From positions 1 to 64,000 of the forward strand of contig JAPKCC010000003.1 in assembly GCA_028823105.1 (NCBI GenBank): a stretch of 64,000 nucleotides of DNA. Direction: 5' to 3'. The notes under the pieces are model-generated. The model searched no databases, was not told the origin of the DNA, and was given only the letters and a program-made list of their open reading frames with translations. Positions 9,239 through 18,152 of this stretch are shown in pieces. Made by a program: the position numbers and the translations under genes. This stretch comes from Phycisphaerales bacterium (GTDB lineage: Bacteria; Planctomycetota; Phycisphaerae; Phycisphaerales; SM1A02). Every line of letters starts with the position of its first letter. Position 1 is the stretch's first letter.

Positions 9239-9274
9239 CGCCCCGCCCGGTTTTCCCGGGCGAGGCGATTTTTG
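9239..9274 (+). terminator. Intrinsic terminator of purC
   Basis: CGCCCCGCCCGG and CCGGGCGAGGCG pair with one mismatch across a TTTT loop, followed by ATTTTTG. It lies 87 bp past the purC stop. Confidence 0.75.
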
Positions 9275-9275
9275 A

Positions 9276-9908
9276 TCACCGAAGTCGTGAAAGGCACTCC
9301 CTGGAAGGGGTCAAGGTCATGATCATCATGATCATCACTTCTGCGGTTGAAAATTCACTTGGCACCGGAATCTTCGAATCGACGACCCTTCATCGCTCCT
9401 AATCAACCATCGAGCATCAACGAACGATCACTACGCTCGACTCCATAAGAAAAATCAGACGTTCGCCATTCGCGTATTCGGATGGACACGCCGATTCACC
9501 GCACCGAGAACGAACACACCCACCCGGCGTGAAGCCGGATGGGCGCACTCTTTGATACCCATTCGTTCGAAGTCAATCTCTCTCGATAATGACGTCTTAC
9601 GAACCGTATCTCGTGGATTGGCGCACACCCGCTGATCCGAGAAGTAGACCAGCGAGCGGGCTTCTCAACTTCACATGCGGGAAGACCGATCGCTCGTCGT
9701 CAAACCTCTCTTTTTTTCAAAAATGGCGTTCGCGAGTCACCAAGTGCTGGACATTTTGAAGACACGTGCGCACCCGAGAGGCGTCCTCTTTGATTGTTCC
9801 GCCACAAACCGCCACCCGCGCGCACGAGCGGGTGGCGTCACGAGCCAACCCCACGGCGCCGATGCTTCAATCGACAAGGCGCTCCGCACACCAACCCGAA
9901 CGCGAGGG
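9276..9908. other. Long non-coding interval between purC and the Tyr/Trp-rich protein gene
   Basis: No convincing gene is seen in these 633 bases. Contents: a duplicated ATGATCATC 9-mer at 9319-9336; an imperfect hairpin (CCCACCCGGC / GCCGGATGGG) near 9520-9550; an inverted region from about 9650 closing just before a run of seven T at 9710-9719, which could be the end of a rightward small RNA; and the leftward terminator at 9810-9837. A 27-codon frame starting at 9319 has no good ribosome site. Confidence 0.5.
9810..9837 (-). terminator. Hairpin downstream of the Tyr/Trp-rich protein gene
   Basis: A perfect 10-bp stem, CGCCACCCGC with GCGGGTGGCG, around an 8-nt loop. On the minus strand it is followed by GTTTGT, a weak U-tract. 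It sits 72 bp past the stop of the leftward gene ending at 9909. Confidence 0.6.
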
Positions 9909-12104
9909 TCACCGGCCGCGACCACCGCCTCGGCGAGCGCCGCCACCGCCACCGCGGTTGAATCCGCCGGATGGCCGGGAGATGTTGCGACTCCCACCCG
10001 AGTAGTTTGACCGGTTATACGTGTTGCGATTCGCCGATCGATCCCGCGCTTGGTAGTTCGAGTTCAGCCCGCCCTGGATGTTCTGGAATCGTTCGCGATC
10101 CGCGGAACTGCCGGTCGCGGGTACCCAATTGCCATCGTCGTACCGGCTCCAGCCGTCGTCATCGCGACGATAGACCTTGCCGTCGTTGCCGACGTAGCGA
10201 TTGCCGTCGTGTTTCGCAGTGGCTGTCCAACCGTTGCCCCGGCGATCGCTCGCCACGCCCTGATTGCCGTTGGTGGACTGACCCGCGACCACCGTGCCTC
10301 GCGAATTGGTCACGTGCCCGGTTCGAACCCAGGTGCTGCCGTTGGTGGCGACGTTGCGGCCCCACTGGGCGTAAGGATTTGACGCTTGGTATCCGCGGCC
10401 CGCCCATCCCGTCGAAGGATTCGACCAGCCGTACCCGACCGCCCGGCCATTCGGACCGTAGTAGTTGCGACTGGCGACGTAGCGACCGGTGTTGGGGTTG
10501 TACCACCGGTTGTACCCCCAGACCGGCGGCCGGCCCCAGTACCAGCGGGGCCAGTAGTAGTACGGGTAGTAGTACCCGGTGCCGTAGACGACCACGGAAC
10601 CCGAGACGTAGACACCGGAGTACCCCGAGGTGTAACCGGTGACCACGATGTTGTCGTCGACGTTGTAGATCCGGACGAATGTGACGTAGTAGAGCGGACT
10701 GTCGGGCGGGATCGTATAGATGAGTGACGGCACACTCGACGCGACCGCCCACGGCCCGGTCGCCTTCGACGATTCGAACCACACCGCCTTCTCCAACGCA
10801 AAGTACTGACCCTGTACGCGAATCACCGCGGTCGCCGTATTGATGGCGTACTGCATGGGCGTGCCCGTGATGGGCTGGAACTTCGGCGCCCCGTCGTACA
10901 CCACGGTCAGCTCAGCGGTATTGCGATCGATCGCGGCGATCTCCGGCACTTGGGCCATCGCGAGTGCTTCTTTCGATTCGATGGTGCCGGGAACCGATGC
11001 CACTACGCGATACGCCTCGACGTCGTCGGGAATCGACGCGAAGGTCTTGGGCACGTCCGCGGCATCAATCATCGTCCAGTCGCCAGGCAGACTCGAAGCC
11101 TGGAACCACCGACCCGAGACCAGCAGGTAGTAGAACTTGTCACCAGTGTCGAGAAAGAGATCCGAGCCGGTGTTGCTCGCCCGCAGCAGCGGAGTCTCGC
11201 CGACCCGCGTCCACTCCGGTGTTCCATCCACCACCACCAGTTCCGCAGGCACGCTGCTGCGGATGACTTCTGGAACCACACCCGCGTCCCCTTCCGTTTT
11301 TGAGGCCGATCCGTTGTCGAGGCTCGCGACCGCTTCCTTGATGTGCGAAAACTGCGGATCATCCGGGATGCCGGCGAACGCCTTCGGGAGCGTCCGACAA
11401 TCCGCCCAAGTGGTCGCATCGAGCGAATCAGCGGACAACCAGCCGACACCGTCGAAGAGGTAGTAGGTTCCATTCGCTTCGAAGAGCGGGTGATCCGCAT
11501 CCGCCACCATGGTGATCCCCGACGAAAATGGTCGGCGCTTCTCGCGTTCTGGAAGCATCAGGAGGACTGCCGGCTTCTGCCGGTAATAGATGACCGGTGC
11601 GGTCTTCGCCAACGGCACATCCTCGACGTCGATCACCGTCTGGTCCGTGATGAGCCCGGTGAGTCGAACCAGCGGCATGATGATCGGTTCGGTGGGAACC
11701 GACGCCTGCATCAGCAAGTCGATCCGCTCGGCGAGAAGTTCGTCGTCAAAATCGGCGTGGTCTAACTCGAAGTTATAGAGCGTGGCTTCGCCGGTATCGG
11801 TGTTGGCCAGGACGTTCATGTGTAGCACGACGCGGCCCACAACCTCCGCCTGCCCGAGGCCAGGGTCGACGCTTGTCGCGATCGACGTGGTGAGCCGATC
11901 GCCCTTCCAGAGGTCCAGCTGCGGACGCTGCAACACGATGGTCGCGTCACCCTTTTGGATCTCTCGAGGCCATTCCTTCGGCGCCGTCGCTTCCGCGGCC
12001 GGCGGGAGGTCGGTCTGTCCAACGGCGAAAGGAGCCGAGACCGTCATGATGATCATGATCATCATGACGCTTCCAAAGACACTCTGGCGAAGTTGATTCA
12101 GCAT
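9909..12104 (-). CDS. Large secreted repeat protein, Tyr/Trp-rich and Gly/Arg-rich C-terminus
   Basis: 731 residues with AGGAG 6 nt before the ATG. A signal peptide (residues ~1-29) has a Met/Ile core. Three copies of a ~50-residue module follow: GTYYLFDGVGWLSADS (~212), DKFYYLLVSGRWFQAS (~322) and GQYFALEKAVWFESS (~432), each continuing through a W then an IP-D-D/S segment. Next come a Tyr/Trp-rich stretch (~495-560), a WSRYDDGNW repeat region and a basic Gly-Arg tail. Similar proteins are usually labelled carbohydrate-binding family V/XII, on weak grounds. Cell-surface or envelope location is likely; function unknown. It is transcribed alone with a repeat-containing upstream region. Confidence 0.75.
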   Translation of the reverse strand: MLNQLRQSVFGSVMMIMIIMTVSAPFAVGQTDLPPAAEATAPKEWPREIQKGDATIVLQRPQLDLWKGDRLTTSIATSVDPGLGQAEVVGRVVLHMNVLANTDTGEATLYNFELDHADFDDELLAERIDLLMQASVPTEPIIMPLVRLTGLITDQTVIDVEDVPLAKTAPVIYYRQKPAVLLMLPEREKRRPFSSGITMVADADHPLFEANGTYYLFDGVGWLSADSLDATTWADCRTLPKAFAGIPDDPQFSHIKEAVASLDNGSASKTEGDAGVVPEVIRSSVPAELVVVDGTPEWTRVGETPLLRASNTGSDLFLDTGDKFYYLLVSGRWFQASSLPGDWTMIDAADVPKTFASIPDDVEAYRVVASVPGTIESKEALAMAQVPEIAAIDRNTAELTVVYDGAPKFQPITGTPMQYAINTATAVIRVQGQYFALEKAVWFESSKATGPWAVASSVPSLIYTIPPDSPLYYVTFVRIYNVDDNIVVTGYTSGYSGVYVSGSVVVYGTGYYYPYYYWPRWYWGRPPVWGYNRWYNPNTGRYVASRNYYGPNGRAVGYGWSNPSTGWAGRGYQASNPYAQWGRNVATNGSTWVRTGHVTNSRGTVVAGQSTNGNQGVASDRRGNGWTATAKHDGNRYVGNDGKVYRRDDDGWSRYDDGNWVPATGSSADRERFQNIQGGLNSNYQARDRSANRNTYNRSNYSGGSRNISRPSGGFNRGGGGGARRGGGRGR

Positions 12105-12154
12105 GGTTACTCCTGTGGCCCGGCGATCAATTTCCGGGCGGCGATCCTGAAGGT

Positions 12155-12205
12155 ATGTCGGGATTGAAGTTATATCGAGCCTGAAGCCATGTCGGGCTTC
12201 AAGTG
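12155..12205 (-). repeat. Three 17-bp degenerate direct repeats upstream of the Tyr/Trp-rich protein gene
   Basis: On the plus strand the units begin ATGTCGGGATTGAAG, ATATCGAGCCTGAAG and ATGTCGGGCTTCAAG with a 17-bp spacing, about 50-100 bp upstream of the start at 12104. The second and third units can also pair as a short hairpin (TGAAGCC / GGCTTCA). Spaced operator copies are one reading; none is proven. Confidence 0.4.
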
Positions 12206-12272
12206 GCTTTGAGACTGGTGGTGGATCTTCAATCGACGGTCGTCCCCAGCCATCGTCAGAAGACGCGATCGT

Positions 12273-13148
12273 CTAGACGCCTGCCGCTTCGACGGTGTTT
12301 CGCAGCAGCATCGCGACGGTCATCGGGCCGACGCCGCCCGGTACCGGGCTGAGATGCCCCGCGACTTGGGCGACTTCCTCGAACGCGACATCGCCGACGG
12401 TTCGCCGCTTCCCATTCGCGTCCATGATTCGATTGATGCCCACGTCCACCACGACCGCACCAGGCTTGACCATGTCACGGGTGATCAAACCAGCAACACC
12501 CGCAGCACTGACCAGCACGTCGGCGGTTCTGGTGAGACTCGCGAGGTCCTCGGTGTACTTGTTGGTCGAGATCACCGTCGCCTCCGCCCGCATCAGGAGA
12601 ACGGCGATCGGCTTGCCCACGATGTTGCTCGCGCCGACGATCACGCACCGCTTGCCGCGAAGCTCAATGCCCGTCGACTCGATCATTTCGATCGACGCGA
12701 GCGCGGTGCAGGGAACCAGGCTTCGACGCCCGTAGACGATGTTGCCGATGTTCGCGGGATTGACGCCCTCGACGTCCTTGGCCTCGTCGATCAACGACTG
12801 GACCCGCTCCGCCTCGACGCCCTCGGGGAGCGGCAGATGGACCATGATCGCCGTGACGTCGTCGTCTTCGTTGAGGGCCCGGACCGCGTCTTCGACCTCG
12901 TCGATGGAGGCGGTCGCCGGAAGTCGATGAAGGTAGTACTCGATGCCCACGGCGGCACAGGTCTTCCGCTGGTTGTGCGCGTAGATGTCGGCACCCTTGT
13001 CCTCACCAGCGAGAACGGCATCAAGGCGGACCCGCCGCTTGCCTTCCGCGACCCGCCGTGCCACCGTCCGGCGGACCTGAAAGGCCAGATTCTTCCCGTC
13101 GATCGGCTCGGCGGATGGGCTGGCGGTGGGTTCTGAGGCGGCATCCAT
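12273..13148 (-). CDS. folD: Bifunctional methylenetetrahydrofolate dehydrogenase/cyclohydrolase
   Basis: 291 residues, standard length. It interconverts methylene-, methenyl- and formyl-tetrahydrofolate using NADP. Visible signatures: the lysine-bearing YAHNQRKTC segment (YxxxK), LPLPEGV, the DVEGVNPANIG loop, the NADP site VIVGASNIVGKPIAVLL, and the C-terminal PGGVGPMTVAMLL motif. The ATG at 13148 gives a usual N-terminus after a short Pro/Ser leader; no Shine-Dalgarno is visible (the coding strand has CCTCC just before it). It is divergent from the thioredoxin-like gene at 13248. Confidence 0.95.
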   Translation of the reverse strand: MDAASEPTASPSAEPIDGKNLAFQVRRTVARRVAEGKRRVRLDAVLAGEDKGADIYAHNQRKTCAAVGIEYYLHRLPATASIDEVEDAVRALNEDDDVTAIMVHLPLPEGVEAERVQSLIDEAKDVEGVNPANIGNIVYGRRSLVPCTALASIEMIESTGIELRGKRCVIVGASNIVGKPIAVLLMRAEATVISTNKYTEDLASLTRTADVLVSAAGVAGLITRDMVKPGAVVVDVGINRIMDANGKRRTVGDVAFEEVAQVAGHLSPVPGGVGPMTVAMLLRNTVEAAGV

Positions 13149-13247
13149 GGGAGGAGGATACCGGCTGGCAGGTACCACCTCCCTACTTGAAGCACCATCC
13201 CCGAAAGGTCGACTCCGAGGGGTCCACTCGACTATCGTTCCTTCTAT

Positions 13248-14459
13248 ATGAGCCCATCTGGTCACCATCGTCTCGCCCCTTGGACCGCCGGCTTCGGCAT
13301 GGTTGGCAGTCTCCTCATCTCCATGGCAATCTTCGGCCAGACGCCCGTCTCGGGTCAGCCAGCCCCAACCTCGGTGACGCCGCCCCGCAACCAGATCGCA
13401 TCCTCTCGCTTCGCCCCGGATCCGAGCACGATCCGCGAACTCCGAATGATCGGCGAGCCAGCACCGCCTCCGCCCGCCGGGACCATGATCGAAGGCGACC
13501 GGATCACCGAATGGAATGCTGGAGGCCCCACGATCCTCCTTTTCTGGTCGCCATTTGTCGGTGGCACCGAAAGCCACCTCGCCCAACTCGGGGATATCGG
13601 CGCAAAGTCGAAAACGATCCAGACCCTCTCGATCGCCAGCGGCCCTCGGTCGCGGGTCGAGGGCACGCTCAAGGCCTTGCCCGGCCGAACGCCGATCGTC
13701 CCTCGAACCATCCTCGACGACACCGGCGGCTGGCGTCAGGCATTCATCGAACCACTTGGACTGACCACCCTTCCCGCCGTAGTGGCGCTCGACGAGGACG
13801 GAGAGGTCGTCTACCACGGACCGATGAACACGGCCTCGATGGCCCTCGCGAGAATCTCCAGCAACAACTGGTCGAGCGGCGGATACCGCGACTCGGTCAT
13901 GGAGTACATGTCCCGACAACAGGCTTCGGGCGCCCTCGTCGAAATCGTTGGCCGCGTTCGCCGCGGACAGGCCACCGCCGATGAGGCCGTCACGCTTGCC
14001 GAGGAGCTCATCGAACTGGACCCTGAAAACGGTGGTCGACAGATCGCGAAGTTCGACGTCCTCCTCACGGTCGCGAACCGACCAGATGACGCGTATGCCT
14101 ATGGCCGCGGAATCGCGGCGCGGTTCCCGAACAACTATCTGCTCCTCAACGATTTGGCTTGGAATACCGTGAGCCTTCCGGACGTCTCGCGGCGAGATCT
14201 AGAATTCGCGCTTGAGATGTCCCGTCGCGCCAACGCGATTCAGGGCTACGTCGATTACTCGGTGCTCGACACCTTGGCTCGTATCTGGTGGCTTCGAGGA
14301 AATGCGGACGAAGCAATTCGATGGCAACTCAAGGCCGTCGCGCGAGCCTTCGGAACTTGGCATGGTGACTCCACCCGAGCGAATCTCGATGCCTATACGA
14401 ACGGGTACCTCAAACCGGGCGAAATGCCCCCGCCGTATCGTTCCCCTCGCCGCCAATAG
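13248..14459 (+). CDS. Secreted thioredoxin-fold/TPR protein without CXXC
   Basis: 403 residues. A signal peptide (~1-36) leads to a TlpA-like thioredoxin domain (~90-210): LLFWSPFVGGTESHLAQL replaces the active-site segment, so both redox cysteines are missing although the following cis-Pro region TTLPAVVALDEDGEVVY is kept. The C-terminal half is helical with TPR-like units (PNNYLLLNDLAW, DTLARIWWLRGNADEA). It aligns in layout with the next gene, whose CXXC is intact, and the two probably arose by duplication. A scaffold or chaperone role in the envelope is an inference from loss of the cysteines. Confidence 0.7.
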   Translation: MSPSGHHRLAPWTAGFGMVGSLLISMAIFGQTPVSGQPAPTSVTPPRNQIASSRFAPDPSTIRELRMIGEPAPPPPAGTMIEGDRITEWNAGGPTILLFWSPFVGGTESHLAQLGDIGAKSKTIQTLSIASGPRSRVEGTLKALPGRTPIVPRTILDDTGGWRQAFIEPLGLTTLPAVVALDEDGEVVYHGPMNTASMALARISSNNWSSGGYRDSVMEYMSRQQASGALVEIVGRVRRGQATADEAVTLAEELIELDPENGGRQIAKFDVLLTVANRPDDAYAYGRGIAARFPNNYLLLNDLAWNTVSLPDVSRRDLEFALEMSRRANAIQGYVDYSVLDTLARIWWLRGNADEAIRWQLKAVARAFGTWHGDSTRANLDAYTNGYLKPGEMPPPYRSPRRQ

Positions 14460-14621
14460 CGCGATGAACACGCGTGATGCAGGGGCAGATACCCCGTTTT
14501 CGCTCGAATTGAACGTTCGCGACAACCAACACGCCCATCGGCGGTACGATTTTGATCGTCACCACGAACGGCGACGGATCCAACCATTCTCCCTTTGACC
14601 GCCTGAGGAACCCGACGAATC

Positions 14622-15794
14622 ATGAAAATCTCCATGTACATCATCGCCGCGGCCAGTCTCACGTTGGCCGCCGCAGCCATCGCACAGCATGCGCCCGCCA
14701 TCGTCGGACAGGAAAAGCCGAATCGAGCCATCGAAGGTGAGCAGATCGCCGCGATGCCGCAGCCGGTTCCCGTTCTCCAGGACGCGAAGAAAGCTCGGTC
14801 CCTCACCATCGGTGACCAGGCTCCCAAGCCCAACTTGCAGAAGATTCTCAAGGGCAATACCGACTTTGAAGGATTCACGCCCGGCAAGGTCACGGTCATG
14901 GAATTCTGGGCGACCTGGTGTGGTCCCTGCAAGGCGGGCATGCCCCACCTCTCTGAACTCCAGAAGGAATACAAGGATCAGGGCGTCGACATCATCGGCG
15001 TCAGCAACGAGAAACTCGCACTGGTCGAGTCCTTCATCGCGAAGCCCCAGTGGGACAAGAAGACCAATTACACCATCGCGGTCGATCGTGACGGCGCCAC
15101 CAACAATGCGTACATGAAGGCGGCGAAGCGATCCGGTATCCCCTGCGCCTTCGTGGTCGACGGCGAGGGCAAGGTCGCCTGGATCGGTCATCCGATGTCC
15201 ATGGACGAACCGCTGAAGAAGATCGTCGCCGGCGACTGGGACCGCGACAAGTTCCGAACCGGATACGAGAAATCCCAGAAGGCCGGCCGCATGATGGGCG
15301 ATGTCCGACGGGCGATGAGAAACGCCCAGTCTTCGAAGAACTATGGCCCGGCGATGAAGATGCTCAACGCCGCCATCGCAGAGATGCCGGATGACGCCAA
15401 CCTCAAGATGATGAAGTTCGAGACCATGATCGGTCCGATGAACGACTCAGAGGGCTATCAGACCGGTTGGGAGATCCTCAAGGCCAACCGTGACAACGCC
15501 ATGATGATGAACGCGATCGCCTGGTACACCCTCGACGATGCCGCGGTCACCGATCGAGACTACGAATTCGCGATGGCCGCCGCCAAGGCCGCCGAAGCCG
15601 CCTCGGGTGGTACGAATCCTGCGATTCTCGACACCCTCGCCCGAGCCTACTACGAGATGGGTAATTTCGACATGGCCGTGAAGGTGCAGAAGAAGGCCGT
15701 CGAGAAGGCCGGCGACGACGCCATGGGCGAGAGCATTCGCACGCAGCTCAAAAAGTACGAGGCTGCCGCGAAGGCCGGACGCAAGACCGCCTGA
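14622..15794 (+). CDS. Secreted TlpA-like thioredoxin with TPR C-terminus
   Basis: 390 residues with a signal peptide (~1-22). The thioredoxin domain (~65-205) holds the active site FWATWCGPCKAGMP (~105-118) and the cis-Pro strand SGIPCAFVVDGEGKVAWIG. The C-terminal ~170 residues form TPR-like helices (NAIAWYTLDDAAV, DTLARAYYEMGNFDMAV). TlpA-type proteins reduce or exchange disulfides outside the cytoplasm. The gene lies 160 bp after its CXXC-less paralogue, in the same orientation, and ends at a strong terminator. Confidence 0.85.
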   Translation: MKISMYIIAAASLTLAAAAIAQHAPAIVGQEKPNRAIEGEQIAAMPQPVPVLQDAKKARSLTIGDQAPKPNLQKILKGNTDFEGFTPGKVTVMEFWATWCGPCKAGMPHLSELQKEYKDQGVDIIGVSNEKLALVESFIAKPQWDKKTNYTIAVDRDGATNNAYMKAAKRSGIPCAFVVDGEGKVAWIGHPMSMDEPLKKIVAGDWDRDKFRTGYEKSQKAGRMMGDVRRAMRNAQSSKNYGPAMKMLNAAIAEMPDDANLKMMKFETMIGPMNDSEGYQTGWEILKANRDNAMMMNAIAWYTLDDAAVTDRDYEFAMAAAKAAEAASGGTNPAILDTLARAYYEMGNFDMAVKVQKKAVEKAGDDAMGESIRTQLKKYEAAAKAGRKTA

Positions 15795-15851
15795 TCCTTC
15801 GCCGGCGTCCTCCTCTGCTCGAGGAAGACTGCATTCCGATCCACAGCCCCA

Positions 15852-15888
15852 ACGCGGGCGGCGCCGAGGCGCCGCCCGCGTTGTTTTT
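15852..15888 (+). terminator. Strong intrinsic terminator
   Basis: A perfect 13-bp GC stem (ACGCGGGCGGCGC with its complement) around a CGAG tetraloop, then TGTTTTT. It closes the TlpA-like gene. Confidence 0.92.
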
Positions 15889-15945
15889 CATCCTCGCTTC
15901 CGAAACCTCTCCGATCGATCGGGTTCCTGACTACCATCCGTCCAC

Positions 15946-17214
15946 ATGGCCGGAACGGAAAAACCCGTCATCATCATCGGCGGAGGCATCATCGGACTCG
16001 CGAGTGCCTGGGCGTTGCATCGCCGTGGCGTCCCATGCCTCGTGCTCGATCAGGAGCCCATCCGCGACGGGGCCAGTTGCGGCAATGCCGGGCTCATCGT
16101 CTACGGGCATCCCCCGCTCACCCGCCCCGGCGTGAGCGTGCAGGGATTGAAGTGGATGTTTGATCGGAACAGCCCGCTCTACATCAAGCCTCGCTTCGAC
16201 GGCGATCTTGCCCGCTGGCTGCTCACCTTCCACCGGCATTGCAAGCAACCCCACTTTGAGGCGTGCCTCGCAGTGCTCGCCCACCTCGGTTGGGAAACCG
16301 CCCGCGGTTTCGACGAGATGCTCGCCGACGCCGCGATCGACTGCGACTGGCGACCGAGCGGGTGGCTCGACGTCTGCCTCCGACCCTCGAGCCTCGACGA
16401 TGCCGAACGGGAGATCAAACATCTCTCGCCTTTCGGGTACACCGCCGAACGCCTCGACGGTGATGCGCTCCGCCGCACCGACCCGGCATTCGGTGATTCG
16501 GTCGCCGGCGCCGTGCGTTTCGACCAGAGCGCCACGATGGACCCCGCCGCCTTCATGCAGTCCCTTCGAACATGGCTAAAAACCCGCGGCGTCGGAATTC
16601 GTGAAGGCGTCGCCGCCGGGGTCGAACGACTGCTGGTGACCGACGAACGGGTCACCGGCGTGGCACTCGCGTCCGGTGAGATCCTCGAGACCGATCGCGT
16701 GGTGCTCGCCGCCGGCACCTGGTCTGGTCCGCTCGCGGCGACGGTGGGATTGAACGTTCCCCTTCAACCTGCGCGGGGCTACCACCGTGAACTCACCGGC
16801 CTTCCTACGCTCCCGATGATTGGCGGCGTGCTTCGCGAGACCTTCATCGCGTTCACCCCGATGTTCGATCGCCTGCGACTCGCGGGGACCCTCGAGATCG
16901 CCGGCCACGGCCGACCGTGGACTCGTTCCCGACTCGAGAACCTCACCCTCGCGGCCCGGCCGTACCTTCGGGGCATTGACGAGGCGACGATCACCGCCGA
17001 GTGGGCGGGCTACCGCCCCTGCACCCCGGACGGCATGCCGATGATCGGCGAAGTGCCATGGGCGAAGGGTCTGGTGGTCGCGACCGGCCACGCCATGATG
17101 GGGATGACCCTCGGCCCGATCACCGGCCGGCTGGTGGCGGAGATCTTCTGTGACGGTCGACCGTCAATCGAATCGCCATTGCTCGATCCGGCTCGCTTCG
17201 GTCACGTGGGTTAA
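15946..17214 (+). CDS. DadA-like FAD-dependent D-amino acid dehydrogenase
   Basis: 422 residues. N-terminal dinucleotide motif IIIGGGIIGLASAWAL (~9-24), the SCGNAG loop typical of D-amino acid dehydrogenases (~44-49), and a C-terminal GYRPCTPDGMPMIGEV plus GHAMMGMTLGP that close the flavin site. Family members oxidise D-amino acids, including D-alanine and D-hydroxyproline, and pass electrons to the respiratory chain. No proline racemase or other hydroxyproline genes flank it, so the substrate is open. It converges on the ROK kinase gene, with 19 bp between the stops. Confidence 0.85.
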   Translation: MAGTEKPVIIIGGGIIGLASAWALHRRGVPCLVLDQEPIRDGASCGNAGLIVYGHPPLTRPGVSVQGLKWMFDRNSPLYIKPRFDGDLARWLLTFHRHCKQPHFEACLAVLAHLGWETARGFDEMLADAAIDCDWRPSGWLDVCLRPSSLDDAEREIKHLSPFGYTAERLDGDALRRTDPAFGDSVAGAVRFDQSATMDPAAFMQSLRTWLKTRGVGIREGVAAGVERLLVTDERVTGVALASGEILETDRVVLAAGTWSGPLAATVGLNVPLQPARGYHRELTGLPTLPMIGGVLRETFIAFTPMFDRLRLAGTLEIAGHGRPWTRSRLENLTLAARPYLRGIDEATITAEWAGYRPCTPDGMPMIGEVPWAKGLVVATGHAMMGMTLGPITGRLVAEIFCDGRPSIESPLLDPARFGHVG

Positions 17215-17233
17215 ACGTCCGACCCCGAAGCCC

Positions 17234-18151
17234 TTACGCGTCCGGCCAGAGCCACGCCGCCCCGCGGACCCCGCTTGAATCACCGTGGGCGTTCCGCAGG
17301 ATGGGCGTCGCCGCGCTGCCACCGAAGGCGCGAGCATGGACCAATTGCGGAACGACCTCGTAGATCGAGTCGAGATTACTCACGCCACCGCCCAAGACGA
17401 TCGCATTCGGATCGAGCAGGTCGACAACGGTCACGAGGCTCTCCGCGAGACGTTCGTGGAATCGGGTGATCACGGCTCGAGCATGTTCGTCTGCATCGAC
17501 CGACGCCGCAATCTCCGCGAGGGAACACGCCATCCCCGAGGCGGCGGCGTACTCGGCCTCGATCGCCGGTCCGCTCAAGTACTGCTCGAGACAATCCGAG
17601 CGCCCGCAATAGCACGGCCGCGGCGCGGTGTCGCGGGCGTCGCGATGCGGGAGACCGATGTGGCCCCACTCACCGCCGAGACCGTTACCGCCTTCATGCA
17701 CCACACCATCAAACACCACCCCGCCACCAACCCCGGTTCCCAGGATCACCCCGAAGACCACGTGATGGCCCGCGGCGGCGCCGTCCGCGGCTTCCGAGAG
17801 CGCAAAACAGTTGGCGTCGTTGGCGGTGCGAACCGAAAAGCGAACCGCGGCGTTCAGATCCGCTTCGAACGGTCGCCCGTTCAAGCAGGTCGAATTTGAA
17901 TTGCGATGAAGGCCGGTCGCTCGATCTACCGAGCCGGGCGTCCCCACCCCCACCGTGGTCGCCCCATCGGCGCCCGAGGCGCCAGATGCGGTCGCGATCC
18001 GATCTACCAGGCCTGCGATGGTGGCGAGCGTGCCGTGGTAGTCGCCTGGCGGCGTGGCCACTCGCTCCCGGGCGATGATCTCACCGCCCACCAAGGCGAT
18101 CGCCTCGATCTTGGTTCCGCCGAGATCGACGCCGATTCGAGTGGTCGTCAT
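17234..18151 (-). CDS. ROK family sugar kinase
   Basis: 305 residues from the ATG at 18151, preceded by GAGGGG. The phosphate-binding start IGVDLGGTKIEAIAL, the second site GVGTPGSVD, the catalytic-aspartate region TANDANCFALSEA, GTGVGGGVV, the zinc-site HIGL....CYCGRSDCLEQYLSG and the C-terminal VLGGGVSN are all visible. The family phosphorylates glucose, fructose or N-acetyl sugars; no DNA-binding domain is attached, so this is an enzyme, not a repressor. It begins 1 nt after the hutF stop, suggesting co-transcription, though the two pathways have no obvious link. Confidence 0.9.
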   Translation of the reverse strand: MTTTRIGVDLGGTKIEAIALVGGEIIARERVATPPGDYHGTLATIAGLVDRIATASGASGADGATTVGVGTPGSVDRATGLHRNSNSTCLNGRPFEADLNAAVRFSVRTANDANCFALSEAADGAAAGHHVVFGVILGTGVGGGVVFDGVVHEGGNGLGGEWGHIGLPHRDARDTAPRPCYCGRSDCLEQYLSGPAIEAEYAAASGMACSLAEIAASVDADEHARAVITRFHERLAESLVTVVDLLDPNAIVLGGGVSNLDSIYEVVPQLVHARAFGGSAATPILRNAHGDSSGVRGAAWLWPDA

Positions 18152-18152
18152 T

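Noticed and set aside
9319-9402. 27-codon frame beginning with the ATGATCATC repeat, possible leader peptide
   Set aside because: No ribosome site at proper distance and no gene follows closely on that strand.
13149-13919. In-frame N-terminal extension of folD
   Set aside because: It would cover the promoter and start of the divergent thioredoxin-like gene and has no FolD-like sequence.
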